From: Eledone cirrhosa
Taxonomy: Eukaryota > Mollusca > Cephalopoda > Octopoda > Eledonidae
Reading direction: 5' to 3'
DNA length: 64,000 nt
Assembly: GCA_964016885.1 (NCBI GenBank)
Contig: OZ024743.1
Span: 170,628,833 to 170,692,832 of the forward strand
Below the pieces are notes generated by a model. It was not told where the DNA came from, did not search any database, and worked only from the letters and a program-made list of their open reading frames with translations. Shown here in pieces: positions 50,701-63,100 of the stretch. Both the position numbers and the translations under genes were made by a program. Within the stretch, counting starts at the first letter, position 1, and every line of letters begins with the position of its first letter.

Positions 50701-53700
50701 ATATATATATACTTCGTTTTTGAATTTGTTTTGCAAGATTTCTTATCTGAAAACGTGTGTTGAAACAAATATTGTTATATTTTGGGAGGGTCATGCTGCC
50801 AATAAAAACACATGCACCTGTTGGTTTTCACTTCAATTTATTATAAATTTCCAGTTGGTCAGTTTGATAACTGGATGGGTGTTTATATATTTCCAAAGCT
50901 CTTTTGTCACAGTGACTGGGTTTTTATTTTGTGTCTATTTATTATGGAGGCACATGGCTTAGTGGTTAGAGCATTGGCCTTGCAATCGAAAGGTTGTGAG
51001 TTCAATTCTCAGACCGGGTGATGTGTTGTTTCCTTGAGCAAGACACTTTATTTCACATTGCTCCAGTTTACTCAGCTGTAGAAATGAGATGATAGGGACT
51101 GGGGTCCATATCATTCCACTGCAAAGTGGTCGTGGAGGTGCCACGGCAAAAAAGCACCCAGCACTCACTGTAAATGAGGTTGGTGTTAGGAAGGGCATCC
51201 AGCTGTAGAAATCAAGCCAGCATCAGTTCCCGTCCCACCCTTGCAAGCAGGGAAAAAGCAGACGTAAAATGAAATGATGATGATGATGTCTCTCCTACAC
51301 CATCTTAATATATGATGTCTCTCCTACACCATCTTATAAACAACCATCCGGTTATTGAAACAACCAACCAACCGGAAATTGAAATGAAAAGCAACAGGTG
51401 CATGTGTTATTATTGGCAGCATGACCTTCCCAAAGTATAACAATATATATATATATAGGAAAATGTTCAAGATACCAACGGCAGAGCTCAAGTCGTTTCG
51501 ACGGCTATTTCTGGACTCAAGTGTTGAGTACTCTGGTGTGTTATGGTCCACCTGGTTCCTTACCACACTTCCTTCGTTATATATATGTGTATATGTAGCA
51601 ATATCTGTAGATGTGAAAAGGAAAAAGAAAGCAGTGCCCAATTGGAAAGAAAGCAGAAATATTATATATTTATGTTCATACATGGAACAAAGGTACTACC
51701 TAATGTTTCAAGGACTTAATTTGACCATACCTCCAGAAAATAAGAGGCATCAAAATATTGGCCTTTCTTCTAGCACTAATACGAGTTTATAAGATAACGT
51801 TAAAAGTAAATTTTGCTAAGAACACATGTTTATGAAAGATAACATCATAAAACAAAGGGAAATAACTCCAAGCTATTTGTTGAATATTTCCACCTAGAAA
51901 GCAATTGAGTTTTGGGATGGAGACATTCTCTAAAAATGTCTGTCTTTGAGTTCAAGTAAATATTGTTCGGAGATGACAAACCTTGTAATATCCTAAATTT
52001 CTCACTCACATGGAGATCACATTTCTTGGTACCGTTGGTGTAAGGCCTGGATCTTTCAATTACTTTCAAGATATCTTATGTGGGACTCCTTTCTCCTTTA
52101 ATTGCCAGAGTTTTTTAGTCTGACTGTACTGGTTCTCATATCAGGATTCTTGAAGGAATAGAGATGCATGTAAAAACATTGTTTAAAACAATCTTATTGC
52201 TACATATACATATTGTTCCTATGTAGATTTTTTGCTCAGGCCTTCAGATTTTTTCGACTGACTTGCATATTTCTACCCATTTTGTTGAGACTTAGGATAC
52301 TTTTACCACTACTACATATGGACCTATACAAGATTAACTATTTAACCAAAAACATACTGACACCTACCAACACATCTTATACCAACAAACATTCTAATTT
52401 GGTCACCCAGATAGCAGAAGCTGTCTACTGTTTCTACCGAACCCTCCCAGAATTTGATAGTGCTTGTTTCCTGTGGTCGTTTGCTGCTTACTGTCCCAGT
52501 GGAACTGCTACATGTAAAGCCTACATTCTTAGCTAAACTTCCTGAGATCCCACTACATCTTTTGTGTACCCACTTGGGGCAGTGGATGGAATTTCTACTT
52601 ATACCTTTCCTATATACTGAGCAAGGCCATTTCCTTGAGGGGATCAGGATTCTGTTTTATCTTGTCGGGTTGATTTTAAGACCCCTTGTTTCTAGAGCCT
52701 GCTTAGTGTCAAAAGGTGGTAATGCTGGTACGACAATAAAATCTATGCTGTCCACTCTGTAAAGTGGTGGTGCTACACCACAATAAAAGTGAATCCAGCT
52801 CAATCAGTAAGGTAGTAGTGGCAGTGCCACAATGAAATGCACCTGATACATGCCTTGAAGTGGTTGGCATTAAGGGCATCCAGCCATAGAAACCATAGCA
52901 GAATGAAACATATGAACAAGACACAGTCATCTATCCTGTCTAACCTCAGAACATGACAATCCATCTAACAAGGGTGGAAAATAGACATTAATTAGTGATA
53001 ATAATGTTTGTTTTTTCTGTGCATCATTTAGGTATCACAAGAAACGATAGCTAAATGCAGGTTCTCTGCCAGTGATATAAACAGCCCGATGGAAATTAAA
53101 GACTTTGATCTGGTAAATGGCAAACCAAACCTTTTCATTGATAAACATTATCAAGTTTTATTTAAGGTAAGACTTGTATTTCCCATTTAAAAATTATTTC
53201 AGTAAATTTTTAAATCACAATGATTTTTTTATCTTGCTATTTTTTTAACAATATTTTATATCTACTGTTTTTTTACCATTTTGTGATTATCATTTTGCTA
53301 TGGGCACAATGGAGGTTGTGTTGTCAAGTAGTTTTCTTTGCAACCATATGGTCCAGGATTTAATTCCACTGCATGGCACCTGAGACAAGTGTCACCTGCC
53401 ATAACCTTGGAGTCTTCAAAACTCTATCAGGGAAATATGGTAAACAAGAACTTTGTGTGTATCAGTGTAGGATGGTCAAAATCAATGCACCTAATGAATA
53501 AATATATTCATCTCAGTTGTTACAGCTCTTTAAACTCAGTTCACATTGCTTTTCATCCTCAACTAAGGTCAATAAAATGAGTACAACTAAAATAACTGGG
53601 ATCAATGTAATTGACTAAAAACCATTGAAAGCTGTACTTCAGCATGTCCACAGTCAAAGGATTAAAACAAATCAAAGAAGGCTCAAAGATTAGTAGTAAA

Positions 53701-56700
53701 TCTTATGTCATAATATTAGTTTATGTATTATATATTTATTATATCTTGCATGATAATAGTTGTAAAATGCCAGCTAGCAAACAAGCAAAATCTTCATGAG
53801 CCCCACAATGGAACTTCTATATGGTTACTCAACCTGCTAGAAATAGCAGTCAAATTACCTCAAATCACACCCTGCCATCTAAGAATAAAAGAGGGACACA
53901 TTGGTCAGTGTAGTCCTCCATATAGAAAAAGATGTAATATCATATTCTGTTATATTAATTATCAAAAATCACATATACGCCCAAAGTATTCATCATCATC
54001 ATTTTCCCTGTTAGCAACGGTTGGGGTAATCACAGACCACATTAGTACTTAGTTGGAACTATTGATCTTTCAGATAGATCAGGGGCTAAATCTCACATAT
54101 GATCCCTCACTCTTGTGTATACTTGGTGCATTTTATTATAGCACCAACACTAGGTAAGTTGTCATGTTTATGACACAACTGAAGAGTCACTTCGACCTTT
54201 TGTGTGGTAAGTTTTCTATGGTTGGATGCCCTTCCTATCACCAACTAATCTGCAGAATGTACTGAATGTACACTAGAGAGGTTGTCATGTCTTTGGCACA
54301 ACTAAAGAGGCCTCTGAATTTATTTTTGGCATGGTTTCTATGGCCTTTCCTATCACCAAACACTTTACAGGTATAGTGGGTACAACATTTGTGGTACCAC
54401 CAAGAACTCTAGTGAGTTCTTGTACCATGACTAAAGAGTCTTCTCAACTCTTTTGGCATGGCATCTATGACCATTCCTAACACCAACTACTTTACAGAGT
54501 GTACTGAGTATATTTTAACATGGCACTAGCACTAAGGAGGTTGTCTGTCATTGACTTGATTGAAAAGCCCTCCCTCTCTACCCTATAAGCAAGATGGATG
54601 ATAGGCATGTTGTCCTGGATAAGTAAGTGATAATGGGTGGGAGGATGACAAGTATGATGTCATGGGTGTATATCATCATCATCATCGTTTAATGTCCATC
54701 TTCCACGCTAGCATGGATTGGACGGGTTTGTCCCACTTGAGGCAAGATTGGTCGGGTGACCGTGTCTCGCTCGTACAGAACTGTTTTTGGCAGGATGCCC
54801 TTCCTAACACCAACCACATTTACAGTGGAGACTTTTTACCATGTCTCCTACATGACCACATTACAATTAAAAATTGTCTGTGTGTTAATTACCAAAGGTT
54901 TATCTATAAAACCCTAATATCAAACCTGTCTCTGTCATATTTAAACGTGTAATATTTAGTTTTTCACTTTTCAGGAATCCCGTGACAAATTCCGTAGCTG
55001 GAACCTGTGTTCATCTGTCAACGGAATAGATATAGCCTACAAGAAAACAGATGATTTGCTACGACAATGGTTATGTCTCACTGAGGTAGAAGCCCCTCCT
55101 GAAGAAGTCTTGAACAGAATTCTCACAGAAAGGTCATCTTTTTCTTTGTCTCAAGCCAATATCAATAGACCTCCATCAATTTCAATGATGAGTGTTCTAT
55201 TTATTCCTAGTGCTGCTTCCCACATATTTTCTAGCTTTTTGCCTAAATTTGAAATCATTATTTAGGATGGTTTTATCCATTTGAAATCGATTAAAAAAAG
55301 TACCAGTCTAGTACAGGAGTCGATTTTTCCTTTATATCTCTTTCTCACTTCCATTCCCTTACTCTCTATTTTGTTCTGGAAGAAATCAGCTGTATTCTGA
55401 GCTGGATAGATGAGCTACGTCAGGTTAAAAATGCCATATGTCAATATGGCGGGGCCATGCAGACAGGCGGAATCATTAGAGCATTGAACAAAATGCTGTG
55501 CAGTATTTGTTCTGGCTCATTAGGTTCTAAGTTCAAATCCCACTGAGGTCAAATTTACCTTTCATCCTTTCAGGGTTAATAAAATAAATAGAGTACCAAT
55601 CAGGTGCTGGAATCAATATTATTGACTTTCATCATCATCATCATTTCATTTTACGTCCGCTTTTCCCTGCTTGCAAGGGTGGGACGGGAACTGATGCTGG
55701 CTTGATTTCTACAGCTGGATGCCCTTCCTAACACCAACCTCATTTACAGTGAGTGCTGGGTGCTTTTTTTCCGTGGCACCTCCACGTCCACTTTACAGTG
55801 GAATGATATGGACCCCAGTCCCTATCATCTCATCTACAGCTGAGTAAACTGGAGCAATGTGAAATAAAGTGTCTTGCTCAAGGAAACAACACATCGCCCG
55901 GCCTGAGAATTGAACTCACAACCTTTCGATTGCAAGACCAATGCTCTAACCACTAAGCCATGTGCCTTTCTTTCTTTCAAATTGCTGGCTTTGTACTAAT
56001 GTTAGAAAGAATTATTATTATCATCATCATCAAGGCAGTAGATTGGCAGAATTATTAGAGCATTGGACAAAATGCCCTCCAGTATTTATTTACTCGTTTT
56101 TATTTTATGAATTCAAATCTCACCTAGGTCAATGTAATTTACTCATCCGAGCTCTCAAATTACAGTCCTTGCACCTAAATTAGAGACCATTATTAATATC
56201 ATCACGATCTGAGTTCATATCCCGCCGAGATTGACTTTGCCTTTCATCCTTACGGGGTCGATAAAATAAAGTACCAGTAATGCACTGGATAATTGCTGGA
56301 CTTGTGCCTAACGTAGAAACAATTATTAATATCATCATTGTCAGCATAGAGTTACGGCTCTTTGTGGTCTGAGTGCAAATCCCGCCAAGGTTAACTTTGC
56401 CTTTCATCCTTACAGGGTCGATAAAATAAAGCACCGGTTAGGCACTGTGATAATTGCTGACCTTGTGCCAAAAGTAGAAACAATTATATATTAGGAATAA
56501 GAGGGATCAGATGTTGTTTACTCGAGAGAAGACTACGTTGGTACGGTCACGTGATGTGCATGAAAGACGACAGCTGTATAAAAAAGTGCAGGGCGATAAA
56601 AATAGACGGTAGCCACGGAGTAGGCAGACCCAGAAAAACCTGGGACGACTTGATAAATTCCGACCTCACACACTTACACCTCTCCAAGACAATGTCACTG

Positions 56701-57141
56701 GACCGAGATCTTTGGCGCTACACAGTAATAGAGAAGACCCGCCTTGCCTAAGTACAAAGTGAAACCTACAGTCAGTAGGCGCCTCTAACAAAATACACCC
56801 CCCGTCCCACTACCCCCACCCCATCCACACCACCCCCTTCAATGTGAAGTTATGTTGGTACCACAACATCCAGTCCAAAACAAATGAGGTCGTGTAGGTG
56901 TCACAACAAAAAAACACAGTCCACGCTGTAATGTGGCCGTGTAGGTAACACGGTAAAAACCTCCCAGTCCACACTGTAAACGTGGTTGGTGTTAGGAAGG
57001 GCATCCAGCCATAGAAAACCCGCCAGACAGTCCTATACGAGCAAGACAACCAATCTTGCCTCAAGTGGGACAATTCCCATCCAGACCCATGCTAGCGTGG
57101 AAAATGGACGTTAAACGATGATGATGATGATGATGATGATG

Positions 57142-57174
<33 letters not shown>

Positions 57175-60100
57175 AGTAAAATGACAGGAGGCTGGACTGG
57201 TGAAATCCCTTCAAAGATTTATTAATATATAATAAATCTTTGAAGGAATTTCACCAGTCCAGCCTCCTGTTATTTTACTCAATAATAATTAACTCTGTTC
57301 TCGCACCACCAACAAGATTCAACATAAACGAAGATGGATGAGTTGCATTACGTCGAGTGCTTTTTCCTAATATTACATCACAGTTGACTATACGGAATGA
57401 CCAGTTCTATCCAGTCATGAACCAACAAACCTAAATGAAAATATATATTATATATATACTACTAAAACTCTTTGATTGATTGCTTGCTTGTCTGTAATGT
57501 AATACAGCCAAAAGAATGCATAATGGGAAAATACTTTGAAAGGAAGTTGACCCTGAAATGGGAATACAAATGGAATAAAACAAGTTATGTGTAAATCGGA
57601 GCACGGGTTCCCAAGATATGGGTTTTTCCGGATACCTTCATAAACAGAGAGAGAGAGAAAGATAGAGAGAAAGAGATAGTGGTTGTGAGAGAGTAGATTG
57701 AAAGAGGGAGAGGAGACAGAGAAGGACAATGAAAGAGAGAGAGCTAGTGGAGTTATGTATATATATATATATGTGAGTGTGTGTGTCTATGACCAGTGTA
57801 TATAGATCACAGACACCCACATATATATATATATATATACATACACACGTATATTTATGGGCCTTCCAGTTTCATTCCACATTATATACATGTCTGTTTA
57901 TTTTAATTATTTAAAAATTATTTTTAAGTGAACATGATTTTTTTTTTATATTTTGAAGTAAACGTGACCCAACGGGTCATGGGTGGTCTAGTATAAAATA
58001 AAATTAGAATTTTATTTCTCACCCTAACACAGCTGATACATGAATGTAAGTAAGCACATGTATACATATATATATATACACACACACACATATATATATA
58101 TGTACATACACACATATATATATATATGTACGTATGGGTTATATTGAACATTAATAATAATGTTCAATTTGTTTATAAACAAACGGCCCAATTTGAAGCT
58201 ATGCCGTGCTGTGTACCAATCGTCACCTGTTTGTTCAACATGGCTTTGAGGAACAATCAACATGTTTCTCTGTCATTACCCTTCATCAGGACTGTATACC
58301 TCTGCCAGTCTGTTGAATGGTTGAAAATATATAGTATTTTCTTAATATTTAGTATATATATACACACACATACATACACACCAATACATACACATGTATG
58401 TGAACAGCAATAATCCTATTAAACAGTCCTGTCAGCTTTACAAACAAACAAATCAGTAAGATTCTAACTTAAATAGAATAACTATTTTCAAAATTCCTGA
58501 AACACTTACTTCTTTGCTGTTTATATATATATATGGGTGTTGAGGGCGTATACAATTTTTTGTTTCAAGCACTAGCCTGTTTATCTGACCGTATAAACAT
58601 AGACCTTCTGGTTTCATAAACATTTATGTACAGTTTATTCAGTAATAAATAAATTAAACAAACACATATAAGAAGTGTATGTAGTAGCTTGCTTAAACAA
58701 GAGTTTAATTGTATGCTATGTGAGAATATTGAATATTGAATTTCTGTAGACTGGAAGTGTGTTACTACTGAGTTTTTTCTTCTTTTTTTTAATGTTTTTT
58801 ATCACTTAGTCAGTAGAAAAGGTGGCTACCATGACCCTTCAATTTTTTTCAAGGCCTCTAAGACTGGTGAGGATAGGAAATAAATTATCCTTAAACAAGA
58901 GACCCAGCTTCAATATTTGCAACAGAGTGGACAGTACTAAAGACATCAAAGGACCAACCAGGTGGTGGTGTTACACTGGGCAATGGATTAAGTCTACCAC
59001 CCAAGTAATCAACAGCAGGATTTGAATTCAGAACATAAAGAACCGGAACAAACACTGCAACTCATTTCATTTGATACTCTAACAACTGTATCAGTCTATT
59101 GCTATACTTTACTGATTGACCACAGAAAAATAAAAAAGCAAAGTTGACTGGTACTTTATATATCAATTTCAGGAGGATTTGATCTCATGCCCTCATGACT
59201 GTGTCTTGCTCATACATTCCATGGTTTCTATGGCTGGATGCCCTTTCTAATATCAACCACCTCATAGCATGTAATAGGTTTGTTTTTTCATTGTACCACC
59301 CACCACTTGATGAGGTGAACTAGGTGCTTTTTACATGGCACCAGCAGTACCACTTTACACAGTAGGCTGGATGTATGTTATTGTTGACACCAACACTTCC
59401 ACCTTCCAGTGTGGGCTGTGTGCATTTTATTGTTATACCAATACTATCACATTTTAACACTAGCATGCTTGCATACTTGGTCATGCTGGAAGGACAGTGG
59501 TGGGGAGTGGGGTGACTACAGACTAAGTGGTGTTTTGCAATATTGTGTATGTGGAGGTGGGTGAACATGGATTTCCATGTGAGCATGGTTGGGCACAGAT
59601 GAGGGGAATTCAGGAATAAATTCGGCAGAGGAAGTTGTGAGGGAAGGAGGAAGGGGAAATAAGTGTTGGACCATAGGGTAGTTTTGCGTATGGGTGAGGA
59701 TCATTGAGTGAAGAATTACCTGAAGTTCTTAGAGGAAGAAAATTGCAATAGACGAACACCAAGGAAGACCTGGGCAGAAGTGGTGAAAGCTGATCTCAAA
59801 ATGATAAAACTGAAAGAGAAGATGAGGAAGGAATGCAACAAGTGGAGAGAGGCTGTACTCAAAAAGACCTAAGCCATGCAAACATGGAAAATAGTTAAAT
59901 GCACCTATCTGTGTGTGTATACAGGCATGTATATATGTGTGCGTGTGTATGTATATGTATATATATGTGTGTGTGTGCTGTGTGTGTATTTGTATGCATG
60001 TATATGTGTGTGTATGTATGTATTTCTATGCATTTGTGTGTGTATGTGTGTATTTGAATGCATATAGTTATTTCTATCTAATGTTGTCAATATTATATTA

Positions 60101-63100
60101 CAGGAGCGTGTGGGATGAAGACCTCCAAGACAGCAATGTTGTTGAGAAGCTGGACAATCACACAGACATATTCCAGTACACACGTAGCAGTATGCCTCCA
60201 CATCCATGTCGACATTACTGCTTGATCAGGTGACAACCTCATCCCCTTTGTTTTGTGTTGTTGATGTCTTCCCTTACATCTAATGTTGGACTTTACATTT
60301 AATCCCATTTATCTTTATACAATCACACTGGTTGAATACCATAATCTTAACACACCTCATGCTTATGTTGTGCCAAATCGAACTAGCTACCAAAAATGTG
60401 CTATATATACAAACTGGTTTACCTAGTTTACTTAAACCCATTGTTATAGTGGATTTATAAGCACTATGTTTGTGGGCAGTTAGTATTGTGAATGCACAAC
60501 TTGGAGTTAAATTATTCAGCTCATGATCATAATGTCGTGAATTTAATTCTCAGTGGCAAAACACTTTATTTCATGTTGCTCCAGTCCACTCACCTGACAA
60601 AAATGAGTTGTACCTGCAAATCAAAGCACCAGCCTTGTCACACACTGTGCCATTCTCAGTCACATGCATGTTAATTTTATGTGCAGGCTGTTCCATTGTT
60701 TAAACAACTGGAACACTCACAATTGTAATTGACAGAGATCCAACAATGACTCAGTTATTGGTGAAATCCCAAAACAGGATTGAAATTTGTTCAGCTGATC
60801 TCTCTTTTTCTGCTCACAAAGATATTGCATATGTAGGCAAGTTATTTATCTCTGTACATATAGTGTTGGCTAAATATCTATGGATATATTCTATAATACA
60901 ATATTGTATTAAAACAAAACATTCTTTAACACTCCAGTAACTTAAATCCATTGTTGTATATGATTTAATTCACAATTGTATGATACATCTATTTAATGAT
61001 CTACATATGATACATCTATTCAATGATCTATGTTGTACCCTTCTATCTAATCTGCTGTTGTTCAACAGATCCAGTCCTATGTACCACACTGTTGTTCAAC
61101 AACTCCAATCTTAATTTTATTTAGGATAATAACATGATTTCTTTTCCCTCTGAACCATCTGTTTTATTTGTCATCAGGTCATGGAGGACTGACCGTCCTA
61201 AAGGTGCTTGTTTGCTGTTGACTAATTCTGTACGACACCCCAGTGTCAAAATGTCTGGTGTAGAAGGTATCATCTTAGAATCATATTATCTCATTGAACC
61301 CTGTGGTGCAGGAAAATCTAGAATAACACACATTATTCGGGAAGATACCAAGTAAGTTTGATTCTAAATATCAATGCTGTGTTAATCATTGAACCATTTC
61401 TTTACTACTACTACTACCACCATGGAGCAGCATTTGTTGTAATATTTTAGCTTTTCTCAAATAAAGGTCATATTGCCATTCTTAATAAAAAGTAAATAAA
61501 TAAAAGCCACATATAAAAATTACATATTTAGAGACACCAAATTGGCAGAACCTCTATAGCATAGGATTCCCAGTAGTCTTTGTCATATGTTTGTTTTATT
61601 GACCTCAAAAGGATAAAAGGTAAAGTTGACAACACAAAATAATACCACATAGGACAATATGACTTGCAGTATTTGTTCCAATTCTCTGCACTATGAGTTC
61701 AAATCATGCTGAGATCAACATTGCCTTTCTTTGCTTAAAGGTACTTTTTGAGTACTTTTAGCTGAGTTCATGGTTTCAGGCATTGTAAACAAGAAAATAA
61801 ATGATAAATATAAAATTAATAGTTTGTGTGTACTTTTAAATGGTTAAAATGACTCTTCCATGAAGTAATTGCTTTAGTTTGAACACATGATTTCAGATCA
61901 AGTTATTTGCTAGACAAATACAACTCCGAAATAAAAAAAGAAAAGCCCTTCCAAAAAATGTCTGATCCACAGGGATATTTTTGACATTGTTTGGTAGGTG
62001 AGTATTAAACTTGTGGTATTATTTTGTCAACGTTTCCTTTTATCCTTCTGAGGTCAATAAAATGAACAAAAGACAAAGAGTACACTGAAAACCTTAATCT
62101 AATGACTAAGATTAGCCCCCCCCCCCCCAAAAAAAAAACAAATTTGTTGATTGTTTTTAATACTAGCAGAGGTACGGGATAAGGTATTTTGGTTGAACGG
62201 GATAAGGTAATTTGGCCGCCAACAGACCTAATCGTGGAAAAACTGCATGCTTGAACAATATGTAAAGAAAATAAACAAATACTCTGATGGCTGGATAATC
62301 TAAGATTTTCCTCTATGAAGCAGGAAAAAGGCAGGTTTTCACCTAATGCGGGCCGTAGGGGATCAAGAAAATGAATTTTTTTTATGTGCATAATATGCCT
62401 TGAAATTTCGGGAAAATCGGCTAGACGTAACGCCTCAAAAGAGCCCTAAAAAGCTGAAAAAAATGAAGTTTTTCACCTAATACGGGCCCTAGGCCATAAA
62501 AAAGTTGGATTTTCTTTGCTCACAGTATGAAGAGACTGACTAATACATAGTTAAAATTTCAAGGAAATCGGTTTGACTTAACGCCTCAAAAAATCCCTAA
62601 AAAGCTGGAAAAAACGCTGTTTTTTACCTATTGGATCACCTAGGGGATCAAAAAGTTGAATTTTTTTTATGTGCATAACACTCCCTGAAATATTAGTAAA
62701 CACATGTAAAGTTTGAAAAAGGTCGGTTGGGTACTTCTCGGGTTTCACACACACAAACATACACACATACATACATACATACATACCTACATCCTTCCTC
62801 AGTTTTATATAGATTAAAATAACAGAGCAAAGAATCGTTGCTTTCACCCTTAATGGGATCTTCTGAAACTAAAAACATTAATTTGTGAACGCAGAAGTAA
62901 ATATTTCGAAAAACGTTGCAACCGAAGGAAAACAGGAAGACGATACTTTGGTTTGTGAAGACGTTCCCTGGCAATGAACGGAAAATAGCAAACATAATAC
63001 GTCATCAATGTTCGTCAGAATGTCGTAATGCAGACAGCCAGGCATACAGACAGATATTATAAGAGCGCGACAGAGATGGATAACCGGTGCCTAACACCCC

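Noticed and set aside
57755..58160. Z-DNA or replication origin in alternating TA/CA/TG runs
   Set aside because: Composition alone does not support a functional claim; such runs are scattered over the whole window.
60180..61177. Genes on the minus strand in the last introns
   Set aside because: The open frames overlap exons or microsatellites in antisense and show no recognised domain.
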